Below are positions 11,455 through 21,745 of a stretch of 64,000 bases of DNA, in pieces. Position numbers and translations under genes: made by a program. The stretch's first letter is position 1; each line of letters starts with the position of its first letter. Location of the stretch: contig CM067302.1 in assembly GCA_034231615.1 (NCBI GenBank), positions 15,579,274-15,643,273 on the forward strand, written 5' to 3'. The stretch is from Meghimatium bilineatum. Taxonomy: Eukaryota; Mollusca; Gastropoda; Stylommatophora; Philomycidae. The notes beneath the pieces were generated by a model that was given only the letters and a program-made list of their open reading frames with translations, made no database searches and was not told the DNA's origin.

Positions 11455-11790
11455 GTGAACAATTGAGTTAGAAGGGTGTTCAATTGAGTTAGAAGGGTGT
11501 TCAATTGAGTTAAAAGTGTCAGAAAATGTGAGATTTGTTGTGAGGAATTGGAGAGGTTGTGTAAGCTGTGTAAGAGATTTAATGAGGGAGTGTGTGAGGT
11601 TTAGAGAGGGTATCTGTAGAGTTGAGAAGATTTTGTAAGCTATGTGTGAGACTGAATGAGTGGTGTATGAGGTTTAGAGAGGGTATTTGCGAGGGTATCT
11701 GTGGAGTTGAGAATTTTTGGTATACTGTGTGAGAGATTGAATGAGGGGGTGTGTGAGGTTTAGAGAGGTGATTTATGCCCTATGTGAGGT
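11455..11790. repeat. Degenerate GT/AG-rich tandem repeat
   Basis: A short AATTGAGTTAGAAGGGTGTT duplication, then about 2.5 copies of a ~100-bp unit containing GTGTGAGGTTTAGAGAGGGT. Confidence 0.75.
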
Positions 11791-11794
11791 GTTT

Positions 11795-12910
11795 GTTGAA
11801 AAGTGTTAAAGACTTGTATACGATGGGAGGGATTTGGTAAGAAGTCAAATGAAGGGTCAGAGGTAGTGAGTGAGACCTCTTATGAATCATGATAGTGTAC
11901 TATAGATTATTAGTCAACCTACTACTAATACAACACAAATCCTATTAAGGTTATAATGGTATCACACTGAAGACATAAGCACAAAAGACCCCAACAACCT
12001 ATGTCATCCATTTAGATGATTGTAGAAAGATGACACCTGGACCATTCCTTGATACTGTCAATCTAAAATTTTCATTTTTGACTGTTCTCCTTCCACTCTG
12101 CACTTCTTCTTGGAAAATAGTTTTATAAAGTGAACCATGTCTCATTACAGATCCAAAACAAACAAGCTTACATCATTACATCACCTTCAAAAGTGACTCT
12201 AGATAACGTGTAAGTTTATCTTACATTCTACATACCGTAACTGATTTTTTTAACAAGCATCTGTAGCACTTATATTGGTTCATGTTTGGTTAACGAGCCT
12301 ACCTTTTTGCGGAAAGTGAAACAAAATAAATTAATGAGGCAGGGAATGTGTTCTTCTTTTTTTCAGCGATTGTTTCCCTGAGGTATATTACCTATCAGTA
12401 GGTGAAGGTAGAGATATTTATTTAGGAGGGATGTATGGGTGAGGACTCAGTGTGTGGCATGTACATGGGGAGTGGAGGGGAACTCTCAGTGGTTGGTGCA
12501 CACATGTATCCGGCAGCAGCATAACATACGTGCTGCATCTCTATCGGTCGCAGGTAGGCATAAGAAACGTACAGTAGCCATTTTGTATATCTACAACTGA
12601 GCCAGCAGTCAGTGATGTCAACAAATTTAACACAATTTCATAGGCATACATTTTTATTAAAAGTTGAATCTACCATTACTCAAACCAGTACCCTTATATT
12701 AAAACATCTGGAATCCTTCCTTCAGTAAGCAGGGTGAGAGAATGAATGATTGATGTCAAAGATTAACAATGAGCACCAGCAATTTTAACTAGCAAAAAAA
12801 CACACTTGAGACAACACGTGAGAAGATGTACAAGCAACAAATCTTTTACACTGAACTATAAATCATGAAATTAATCACAATCACGACTATAAACAACACA
12901 AGTGCAATAG
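11795..12910. other. No gene recognised
   Basis: Mixed sequence. About 12030-12130 on the minus strand resembles the end of an F6 LINE (GGAAGGAGAACAGTC, then GATTGACAGTATCAAGGAAT). The rest is unassigned. Confidence 0.4.
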
Positions 12911-12914
12911 AACT

Positions 12915-13252
12915 ATAACTGGTAACATCCTAAAACTATAAATGATAATATCCTAAAACTATAAATGGTAATATCCGGAAATTATAAATGGAAATTTTCT
13001 AGAACTATAAATGTTAATATCCTGAAACTATAAATGACACTATCCTAAAACTATACATAATAATAACTAAAACTATAAATGGTAATATCCAGAAATTATA
13101 AATGGAAATTTCCTAGAACTATAAATGTTAATATCCTGAAACTATACATAGTAATAACTAAAACTATAAATGTTAATATCTTGAAATTATAAATGGTAAT
13201 ATCCTAAAACTATAAATGGTCATATCCTAAAACTATAAATGGTAATATCCTT
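12915..13252. repeat. Minisatellite, about 22-23 bp unit, about 15 copies
   Basis: Unit contains ATCCTAAAACTATAAATGGT. Copies vary at several positions, so this array is older than its neighbours. Confidence 0.92.
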
Positions 13253-13443
13253 CAGCAATAGGTGTCATCAGACCACAAATTATAGGCCTATAAATAAGAA
13301 TATTTTGACACAACATAATTTGAATATAAATAAGCAATATATACAGTATTGCAAGATCAGAGATGTGTCCTGAGATTTTACCTCACATGTATATCATATT
13401 GGCTGCTCCATGGCTCCACAGGAGAAAAAAACATGAATGTACG

Positions 13444-13615
13444 TCTCACTTGGAATAGAATTCGAAGATCATGAAATTTTGGTCTCACTTGGAATAGAAT
13501 TCGAAGATCATGAAATTTTGGTCTCACTTGGAATAGAATTCGAAGATCATGAAATTTTGGTCTCACTTGGAATAGAATTCGAAGATCATGAAATTTTGGT
13601 CTCACTTGGAATAGA
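13444..13615. repeat. Minisatellite, 39-bp unit, 4.4 copies
   Basis: Perfect or near-perfect units of TCTCACTTGGAATAGAATTC then GAAGATCATGAAATTTTGG. Because 39 is a multiple of three, both strands show repetitive open frames with no coding meaning. Confidence 0.95.
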
Positions 13616-13799
13616 TAGTGAGGTTGTTAGACAAAGCAAAGTTCTTGGAGATCACAGAGTCTAAGGAAGTTTATTAGAGAGTAGTGTGTAGCTTTTTCAG
13701 TGACTACAAATGATATGACTACAGAGATTATAGCATTGACAACGGTCTTGAACTAGATGAGGATGTTAAGTACAAAATATGTATGCATTATCTACGACT

Positions 13800-14215
13800 C
13801 CATTAACATGATCAGAAAAATACATGCAAGCTACATTCAAGAACAGTGGGGAGGTTGAAATTGGAAGAAGTCACATTAATTTTCATGCTGATCATATGGG
13901 TGTTCAGGGCAATGAGGAAGCAGATAGGCTGGCAAGCTCTGCTTTGTATCCAAGTGATAAAGCAATAGACTGGGCTGGTATATGAACTTATAAGAAACAG
14001 ACCGCAAAAAAAATTAATGAGAATTTCTTTTCCATGTCCAGAATAAATTAGCCCAGCATGAAATGTGGCATCGTCAGAAATTATAACCGATACAGGTTTA
14101 GAAGAATGTTTGTCACCCAACAGAGAACAGGAACTGTTGATCACCATGAAATTGTATATACATTCAAGAAGAGACCCAGTCATATACAGACATGTCCTGT
14201 GGGCAATGATGATGC
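13800..14215 (+). mobile_element. LINE RNase H fragment
   Basis: Plus strand reads VEIGRSHINFHADHMGVQGN then EEADRLASSALYPSDKA (the GN..AD.LA motif), followed by a decayed C-terminal part with RMFVTQQRTGTVDHHE. Confidence 0.75.
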
Positions 14216-14573
14216 CTAACAACTACAAAACTAACCCACTGTAACACTTCCACTGCCATACCTTTATTTCATTCAAGTGTTTTCCCACGTCAAAGCCAAT
14301 TTTTACATAATTGTGCAAGTAATCATTTTAATTAATCTTTAAAATATATAAAGTAATAACACCAGAGATTTGAAATTACAGAGGAAATTCAGACCAGAAT
14401 AAGCTTTTCCAAAGAATGTTGTTCTCAAGTTTTTATCAAATATTTGTTTTGCAATGATAGTATGCCGCTCGAAGTGGGTGTCCATCACTCACTCCTGGAC
14501 CTGCAGAACACATCAATGCATCAATCTATGACCATCATTATCATACATAGTCCAGTTCTGTATCTGTTTCTTT

Positions 14574-14699
14574 GCCGAAGACAGATGTGTCGGGCTATTG
14601 GCGCAAATAAAATGACGACACAACACATTTCCATTCTCTGGACCATGGTCCTGCTACAAGAGAATTCAGCAGGAGTTTGAGAATGAACGCTGAAGAAGC
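14574..14699 (+). mobile_element. SINE-A copy with internal deletion
   Basis: Begins GCCGAAGACAGATGTGTCGG and ends GAATGAACGCTGAAGAAG. The segment between TCTCTGGAC and CATGGTCC is missing, shortening it by about 35 bp. Confidence 0.85.
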
Positions 14700-15129
14700 A
14701 TCTGATTCTAAATCAATTTCTGTATCTGATTCGTCCCTGTAGGTATATTTTCTCTCTCTCTTCTTGACATACATGAAGAGTGTATTCTGCTGTCTCTGGG
14801 CTCAGTCCAGAGTTGAGCTCAGGGACAGTACAACACATCATCGTATCAATCTAAGACCAGCATTACTTCATAGCACAGTTCTAATTCTATGTCAATTTTA
14901 TCACTATTGCTAAAACGTTCAGAATAAAAGTCACTTTAGACCAGGTATCATCCGCTACATTGTCTATTTTGAAGAGTTCATTGACAAAAAATGCAATAAC
15001 ACCATTAGATCTTCAATTAATGAATCAATCTAATAATAGGCTCTGCCATTTTGGAAAGCCATTTGAAATAAATGGGAGGTCCCATACTAAATAATAGCGG
15101 TGAAGAGACTGAAAAATACAGTATGAAAA

Positions 15130-15510
15130 GTCATATTCACAGATGATAAATGGCATATTCACAGATGACAAAATGGTATATTCACATATGACAAATTGCA
15201 TATTCACATTTGATAAAAGTCATGTTCACAGATGACAAATTGCATATTCACATTTGATAAAAGTCATGTTCACAGATGACAAATTGCATATTCACATTTG
15301 ATAAAAGTCATGTTCACAGATGACAAATTGCATATTCACATTTGATAAAAGTCATGTTCACAGATGACAAATTGCATATTCACATTTGACAAAAGTTATA
15401 TTCACAGATGACAAATTGCATATTCACATTTGATAAAAGTCATGTTCACAGATGACAAAAGTCATGTTCACAGATGACAAAAGTCATGTTCATATATCAT
15501 AAAAGTCATG
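15130..15510. repeat. Minisatellite, about 44-bp unit, about 8 copies
   Basis: Unit contains ATATTCACATTTGATAAAAG then TCATGTTCACAGATGACAAA. The two halves resemble one another, suggesting an older ~22-bp unit that duplicated. Confidence 0.94.
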
Positions 15511-15589
15511 AGTGGCTGTGACATTGTTAAGTAAAAATCATTATTGTGTAGAACTCTCATACCTCACTCATCTCATTTCATGTACACAT

Positions 15590-15712
15590 ATTCTTTTCAG
15601 AACGAGGTCTTCCTTATGGATTCTCTGAACACTCCACGATTCTGGACGAGATGACCTGCCGTAGCTAGAGACATGTTTCAACAATTTGATATATTTCTGC
15701 AACATCATCGTC
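15590..15712 (-). mobile_element. LINE 3' coding scrap
   Basis: Same family as 1626-1805: shared TCTTTTCAGAACGAGGTCTT-type start and CTGACCT/ATGACCTGCC block. Confidence 0.5.
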
Positions 15713-15784
15713 AGCGCTTTCTTTCCCTGTTACCGTTAACTCTGCCTTCAGCTAAAAGTGATGATTACATTGGTTTGTAGTCTT

Positions 15785-15990
15785 CAAGTCTATTGTCTAT
15801 CCCCTGGTGGTGTTGTTGTAGCTTACACACTTGCTGTTGAGCGTGGGGGTTTGTGAAAGAGATTTAGCCTGCGTTCCAGAGACGGGCGTATTGATCTGGT
15901 TGAGGTCATGTTTATTCAGGATGGTCTTGATGTTGTCTATCCACTTTTTCCTAGGTCTGCCCTTGGCTCTGTATCCTGATTCCATCTTGT
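15785..15990 (-). mobile_element. LINE F1 3' coding end
   Basis: Minus strand reads ESGYRAKGRPRKKWIDNIKT then ILNKHDLNQ, matching the F1 end at 10385-10765. Confidence 0.75.
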
Positions 15991-16037
15991 TATAAACTCT
16001 TATGGAAAGTTAATTGTTCAATGCATGATAAAAATGG

Positions 16038-16213
16038 TATTTATAATGAAGGTGAATTAATTATGGTGCCAGAGAGTTGAAGTAGACCTGGATATAAAAT
16101 TGATATACTGAGGTGATTCAAGAGCAGACTATCCTTGACGATGACTCGTTGAAGACTGAGGACCACATCCTTAGATTGAAGGAATTTGGCATCACACATC
16201 TCTTGTTTTAACA
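16038..16213 (-). CDS. Unassigned exon-like ORF
   Basis: A plausible acceptor (TTTCAATTTGCAG) is followed by an open frame starting MLLLKQEMCDAKFLQ, with QSKDVVLSLQRVIVKDS and LLNHLSISILYPG, ending at TAA. The other two frames stop quickly. I recognise no family. It is not a LINE frame seen elsewhere in the window. It lies 5.4 kb downstream of the nicastrin stop and could be the end of another minus-strand gene, or chance. Confidence 0.25.
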
Positions 16214-16639
16214 GTAGCATCTGCAAATTGAAATAATATATATTTAGTCAGCAAACTTAAGAAAGTATTAGCATACAATATATTCACTCATTTGCTGAAA
16301 GACACTGTGCACTTAGGGTAGCAGGGGATAAGACAGCGCACTGGTTTTTTTCTGAGCTTATGGGTATTTCAGGCAGCCCATGTGACTAGGTCAGACGCCA
16401 ACATTCCAATCTTTAACACAACAAAATTTGATTTGTCAAGACGAGTCAATTTTCAACAATGCAGAGTAATAATTTTTCACTATGTTTATTTTTTTTTTCA
16501 ACCTATGATACTCTGCATACTTTTATCACTAATATCGTGATTTTAAAAAAATGTTTAAACTGAAATATATGTTGTTTTGTTAAGTTCCTAAGCACATTAT
16601 CTTGTCAAGTTTGATAATGAATGTTGCTAAAAATGTGAT

Positions 16640-16860
16640 TTGGGGAAAGATGGCATCTTATTGAAGACCTTACTTGATGTTAAGTCAAAGGGAAGCGAGC
16701 AAAAGGTAGGCAGAGATACAAGTGGGAGAATAACATCACACGATGGACAGGTTACAGTCTAGCAGAGTGCACCACCAAGACAAGAGATAGGAGATGTTGG
16801 AGATACGTTGCAGCCAACCTTTGTTGCGGAGACGGCACTTGATGATGATGATGATGGCAC
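16640..16860 (+). mobile_element. LINE F3 3' end
   Basis: Plus strand has GGCAGAGATACAAGTGGGAG, TCACACGATGGACAGGTTAC, GTTGCAGCCAACC and ends in a GAT-repeat tail. Confidence 0.78.
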
Positions 16861-17474
16861 ACGTTTATTGGGGTAAGATGACACATTCAAAATGTATGAA
16901 GAGAATGTCTATGTCATCAGGAAGTTACAGATGCCAATATATTGCTGGGAGAAGCCGATATATATGGAGATAAATCACCCAAGCTAACAATGGCATTATT
17001 TGCTTTAAAACAGAACTTATGAACTATTTTTTTTGCAAACTTTTTTTTTTCCAGAGTAAAGCTACAAAACTAGATCTATCTATTTATTCTATCTATTCTT
17101 AGCACACATTTACGCACTGCCGGTGTGCTAGACCTGTCGCCGTGGCAATCTTCCTCAATTTTATAATGGTTTGTATCACCTTTTTGCCTGCGCCATATTG
17201 CCACATAAAATAAAATGTGCCATGTAAATCTAATGCCTACTTTGCTCTTTCGTTTGTTGCCGTTTCTAATACAGGGAAATGGAGTTGATAAAACCATCTG
17301 TATTTTAATTTGTGTGTTTATTTCATTTGTTTGTTTCTTGAAAAAGGTTCCAGTTGAATTGTAATGTGAACAAAGTCCTCATTTTTTTGGTTTTTTGTTA
17401 TTTCTTTTTTACACACGTTTTATTATTTGTTACTTAAACCAGTAACAATATTACATTATCCTAGTTATTGCTTC

Positions 17475-17645
17475 TGCTTTTTGTTTAGACTGAAACCTTT
17501 GTTTTCACTTTCTTGTACTACCATGTCTAACAGAGCTTGAAGTTCTTGTTTGCTTCCATCAACCAGAACTGTATCATCAGTGTATCTCAGATTTTTCAGA
17601 TTGCAACCTCTAACTGTTGATACTGGCATGTTTTATATATTTTGC
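17475..17645 (-). mobile_element. LINE reverse-transcriptase core scrap
   Basis: Minus strand reads NMPVSTVRGCNLKNLRYTDD then TVLVDGSKQELQALLDMVVQ. This is the RT catalytic block with YTDD in place of YADD, homologous to NNLRYADDTVLIAGS near 47250. Confidence 0.8.
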
Positions 17646-18028
17646 AAAATACAGCTGAAAATATTTAAAAATTCATTTCTTTGTCATGGACGTCAGTTTA
17701 TAAGATTCTCCACTTTGAAGTGAAGCAAAAGTTTTGGCTATTGTAAGTTATAGTCCCGATACATGGAGCACATGCTTCACTCCACCAAAAGTGAAATAAA
17801 ACTACCACTCAAGCAACTTTCCCTCTAATTTTTTTCCATGTGAGCAAATCTGAAGATGTCTGAGCAGTGAATATTTCCATGTTGAAGGTTCCTACTGCCT
17901 AAAAAAAGTTAATTTGCCAGTACTTTATGTGCATGGTTGGTACATAGGCAGCACTTTCTAATGACATGCATGGCAGAGCAAAAATGCCCATTAGAAGACA
18001 TATTGATCTCAAGTAGTCTATTGTGTGT

Positions 18029-18240
18029 CCGGCTGTGGCGAAGTGGTACATAGCATGTCTGTGACTAGCAAGGTACTGAGTTAAATCCTGCCACAGGCAA
18101 ATGTGCATCCAGACCGTTCAGAAAGCAATGGCAAACTACTCACACCTGTATTCTTTACCAAAATGTTCACTCTTAGTTCGGCCACACACCAGGCATTCAT
18201 GTTATTGTAATCCTGAAGGGGTGTTACAGACCTGACATAT
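18029..18240 (+). mobile_element. SINE-D (tRNA-derived) copy
   Basis: A-box-like TGGCGAAGTGG and B-box-like GAGTTAAATCC, spaced as in a tRNA gene, followed by CATCCAGACCGTTCAGAAAG. No acceptor-stem pairing, so it is not a functional tRNA. Confidence 0.7.
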
Positions 18241-18699
18241 TTATTACCCAGCAGTGAATTAAATAACGGGCATGGAGGCTTGGAATTCGCATCTGTTTCA
18301 AAGATACTGTTTCACATTTTTGCTCATTTTATACAGGAGCCAGACTTTGTGTATTTGCAAGCACCACTCAACGTTTTTCATTCTCATATTTTTGTACAAG
18401 TCCTATTAGATTGTCATTGTTGTTGACCAGTGCACATTCAATTTAGTAGGCCTAATATCATTACTTTACATACAGTGTCAAATTTGTTGGTTCATCGTTT
18501 ACAAGAATGTGCAAAATAAACATATCAGGCCACCATTAATACTAGTTTAGCATGTAAATCTAGTTAGATCTCATTTTAGTTGTGCAAATACGATCAAAAT
18601 TTGCCACATTACGCAAATAGATCATGTAAAAAATTCATTCTTTGTGTAGCATTTACGCAACGAACTTGTGTTTATGATATAGGCCTACCATGCAGTAGT

Positions 18700-19345
18700 A
18701 GGTCTATATATTTTTTTGGGGTCAGTTCTTGTCTAACTGTAAATCAAGTAAAGAATATGGACTGGATATAAACAGACAAAAAACAAAGATCGTGACAGAA
18801 GAACAAGAGCTAATTATAAACATAAATGGAGAGAAACTACAAAAAGTAAAACATTATCAATATCTTGGACACATAGTCATAAATGAAGGCATATGTGAAA
18901 CAGAAGTTAAAAGGAGAATAGGAATGGCTAAAAGTACTTTCACTGGCATGAGGAAAATAGTAACATCTAAACAGATTACAAATAAGTTAAAAATGAAAAG
19001 TATAAAATGCTACATCTATTCTATAGTAATGTATGACTGTGAAACATGGACAGAAGAGGTTCTAAAAACACTTAATATGAAGAAAGAATTACTAAGAGAA
19101 ATAAATATTAGGCACATAAAATAAATTGGACACATTAAAAGACATGACACCATATTGAAGACCTTAATTGAAGGTAAAGTCAGAGGGAAATGAGCAAGAG
19201 GTAGGCAGAGATACAAGTGGGAGAGTAACATCACAAGATTGATGGGGTACAGTCTATCAGAGTGCACCACCAAAACAAGAGACGGGATGTTGGATGTCTG
19301 TTGCAGCCAACCTTTGTTGCAGAGACAGCACTTGATGATGATGAT
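18700..19345 (+). mobile_element. LINE F3 post-RT region through 3' end
   Basis: Longest F3 relic. An open 131-codon frame (KTKIVTEEQELIININGEKL, YQYLGHIVINEGICE, TEVKRRIGMAKSTFTGMRKI, SIKCYIYSIVMYDCETWTEE) is followed after a stop by GRQRYKWESNITRLMGYSLS and a GAT-repeat tail. Confidence 0.85.
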
Positions 19346-19527
19346 AATGTCTACTTGTGGAGTATCTCACTTGTCCCCCCTGAATTTCACCAATGACAAT
19401 ATAAAGTTATCTCTTCTCTCCCTTGCATTGCTCTAATTGCAATTGAATGGACAGTGGATGTGAACAGTGATCACACCCACCTCTGGTTTATGGAGATCTG
19501 TTAGAAAACTTAAAGTCCCAAAAGTTT

Positions 19528-19612
19528 CAGGTGTGTACTGAATGTATTTATATTGCCTAGAAAAATCACCACAGGTTGATAGCTACGTCCTGAATAGGAT
19601 ATGCTACCATAC
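19528..19612 (+). mobile_element. SINE-D 3' fragment
   Basis: TGTATTTATATTGCCTAGAA and GATATGCTACCATACA match the end of the SINE-D copy at 5730-5805. Confidence 0.5.
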
Positions 19613-19734
19613 AAAATATATTGGATACAGCCTTACTTTCTACTTCTAAGGAATATTACTCTCAACTTTTGTTGTTTGTTGTTCATCCATCACAAGATGA
19701 TGATGACCATTTGTTACATCCACTTTTGAAAATT

Positions 19735-19930
19735 CAATTTTAGTTATGTCCTTGATTATGAGTTCGTAGATGTCTAATGAGCCCTATTCGAGCTGTAAAT
19801 GTCCTTGGACAGTTCGGACATGGAATGACGACAGTAGACGGATCTTGGTCTATCCGTGACTTTCTAGCTGCTCTCCGCTGTTGAGCTGCAGCATTTTTCC
19901 TCTTTTCACAAGATGATGCTCTCAACTAGT
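19735..19930 (-). mobile_element. LINE ORF2 C-terminal zinc-finger tail
   Basis: Minus strand frame: CEKRKNAAAQQRRAARKSRI then IPCPNCPRTFTARIGLIRHL and RTHNQGHN. A C2H2-like finger in CP.C.R.F.ARIGL..HLRTH form is typical of the end of many invertebrate LINE polyproteins. The upstream 19931-20031 stays open in another frame and is probably part of the same relic. Confidence 0.7.
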
Positions 19931-20104
19931 CTATTGGGTACATCCTCACCTTCTACTTCTAAGCAGTCTGGCGTCACTTCCGGACACTTCGATTCTTCAG
20001 TTGGATCTTTTACTGATGGTCTGCTATCTAGAGAAACAAAGGCAACATTTTATCAAGAAAGATAACCAGTTACTTGAATTCTAAATTCAAAGATTTAATA
20101 CTGT

Positions 20105-20210
20105 CAAGTTTCTAATACTTCACACTGACCATCTCCTGTCTAAATTATAGGTTTTCAACACTTCACACTGACCATCTCCTGTCTAAATTATAGGTTTTCA
20201 ACACTTAACA
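20105..20210. repeat. Tandem duplication, about 41-bp unit, 2 copies
   Basis: ACTTCACACTGACCATCTCC then TGTCTAAATTATAGGTTTTC is repeated twice. Confidence 0.85.
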
Positions 20211-20214
20211 TTGA

Positions 20215-21035
20215 TCAAAACGAATTAAAATACTAAGAATTAGTACTGAAACTATCTGTGGCAGAGCACTAACACATAGTTATCAAATACATGTGATTAG
20301 CCATATTTTACATGGCTCTTTTGCAAGGTTTGACTCTGTATGCTCATATAATACATTCTACATATTGTTGTGTGAATTTCTGCAGTTTTTCATTATAGGG
20401 AATTTTACTCAAGTTAGTGGCGATACTGATTTTTTGCAGTTTTTATTTATTTTTAGTGGAAACAGTTATTTTGTGCGATTTTAATTTTAATTTTTTGACA
20501 GTAGTGGTTTTGGCAGACTTTAACTCATACCGTACGTAAACACGATATATCGTGGCAGAGAGACCCCCGCCCTTTCTAGACATATCTACGTGTATCTGTC
20601 TTGCAGATCCATCTAAATTTGCTTCATTTGGATCATAAATGAATTGGTATTAACTTATTTAGCTGTTTAAACTTTAGAAATCTGGCTAATAAGAATTTAG
20701 TCGGAATTGGGGACCATCAAGCCTTTTGAATTCAATTCCGACCACTATTTTGTCTAGTACTTGGTTGGTGCAGTCTTTGTCTTCATTTATTTTGTTCCGT
20801 CATTTACATTATCTTTTTGTTTGTTTCATTTTCACATATATTTACATTTTTCCTGTCCTTCTTGCATCTCATTTCCATATTTCCGTTGGATACATTTGTG
20901 TGTCGTAATAATTTCCATTCGTCAAATTTTGATGTTTTGTGCATTTCTTGATAAAGACATTTCGGTTGAAACTTTGAATATGTTTTATGTATTGTAATTT
21001 GTATGTTTTCTTGTGTGCAGATCATTACCCACTCA
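20215..21035. other. No gene recognised
   Basis: AT-rich. A small inverted repeat at 20698-20747 (AGTCGGAATTG / CAATTCCGACCACT) is the only structure noted. Confidence 0.4.
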
Positions 21036-21038
21036 CAC

Positions 21039-21296
21039 GGTATAGTACAAGTAGAGGCCCCTAAATGTTTATTTATTTCTCTTGTCTATGTTTGTAAATT
21101 TCATGTTCATCATTTAAGAAATGAAATATTTATTTATTTAGGTTTTGGGATTAGTTATGTAAAACACAACTATCCTAACCTAACCCAAACCCTAAATTAA
21201 ATTAATATTTCAATTATTAAATAATGAACATGAAATTTACAAACGTAGACAAGAGAAATAACTCGACTATGTGGTGGTGTCTACTTGTACTGTACC
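21039..21296. mobile_element. Foldback MITE (family FB), copy 1
   Basis: Ends are inverted (GGTATAGTACAAGTAG / CTACTTGTACTGTACC). The arms continue as inverted TTTGTAAATTTCATGTTCAT and ATGAACATGAAATTTAC over most of the element, with TTAGGTTTTGGGATTAG in the loop. AATAAA hexamers on the minus strand lie 0.5 kb past the nicastrin stop. Confidence 0.85.
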
Positions 21297-21396
21297 CCTC
21301 ACACTTTCCTGTGGAAATCACACAAACATTGCTTATCAGAGAGCAAATGGAGAGGAAGAAGAAGAATGGTCAGAACTAGGCAGCAGAAAACAAAAC

Positions 21397-21601
21397 AGAA
21401 TATTACAATAGGACAAAGCACAGAGATAGGTAGGGCACAGAATATTACAATGGGACGAAGCACAGAGATAAGTAGGGCACAGAATATTACAATAGGACAA
21501 AGCACAGAGATAAATAGGGCAAGAATATTACAATGGGACGAAGCAGCGATAGGTAGGGCACAGTATATTACAATAGGACAAAGCACAGAGACAGGTAGGG
21601 C
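21397..21601. repeat. Minisatellite in the nicastrin 3' UTR, 42-bp unit, 5 copies
   Basis: Unit contains AGAATATTACAATAGGACAA then AGCACAGAGATAGGTAGGGC. It touches the nicastrin stop codon, so it should be transcribed as 3' UTR. Two alternating variants (ATAGGACAAAG / ATGGGACGAAG) show pairwise expansion. Confidence 0.93.
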
Positions 21602-21745
21602 CTACGTCGCCAAGAACAAACCTGTGATGTCATGAGACCTTGATTTTTTCCCTTGCTTGAACAAAATATTAGCGTGATCAGCAATATAATACACTGTTAT
21701 TAAGGAGAGCATAAGCACTGTAATGCCCACAGTAAGATGGAACAT
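21602..21745 (-). CDS. NCSTN: Nicastrin terminal exon: transmembrane helix and tail
   Basis: 48 codons including TAG. The acceptor is TTCTTCAAATATAG. It encodes FHLTVGITVLMLSLITVYYI, a single hydrophobic helix, then ADHANILF (human NAKADVLF) and a basic tail KQGKKSRSHD ending LFLAT. The helix packs against presenilin and APH-1 in the complex (family knowledge). The tail ends exactly where a 42-bp minisatellite begins on the 3' side, so the last residues may have been altered by repeat growth. Confidence 0.9.
   Translation of the reverse strand: MFHLTVGITVLMLSLITVYYIADHANILFKQGKKSRSHDITGLFLAT

Noticed and set aside
18029..18100. tRNA gene
   Set aside because: Box-like motifs belong to SINE-D; the cloverleaf does not close.
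19931..20031. Possible alternative last exon of nicastrin behind TTGTTTCTCTAG
   Set aside because: Phase 0 from the preceding exon stops after five codons, and a proper transmembrane exon exists at 21602-21745.
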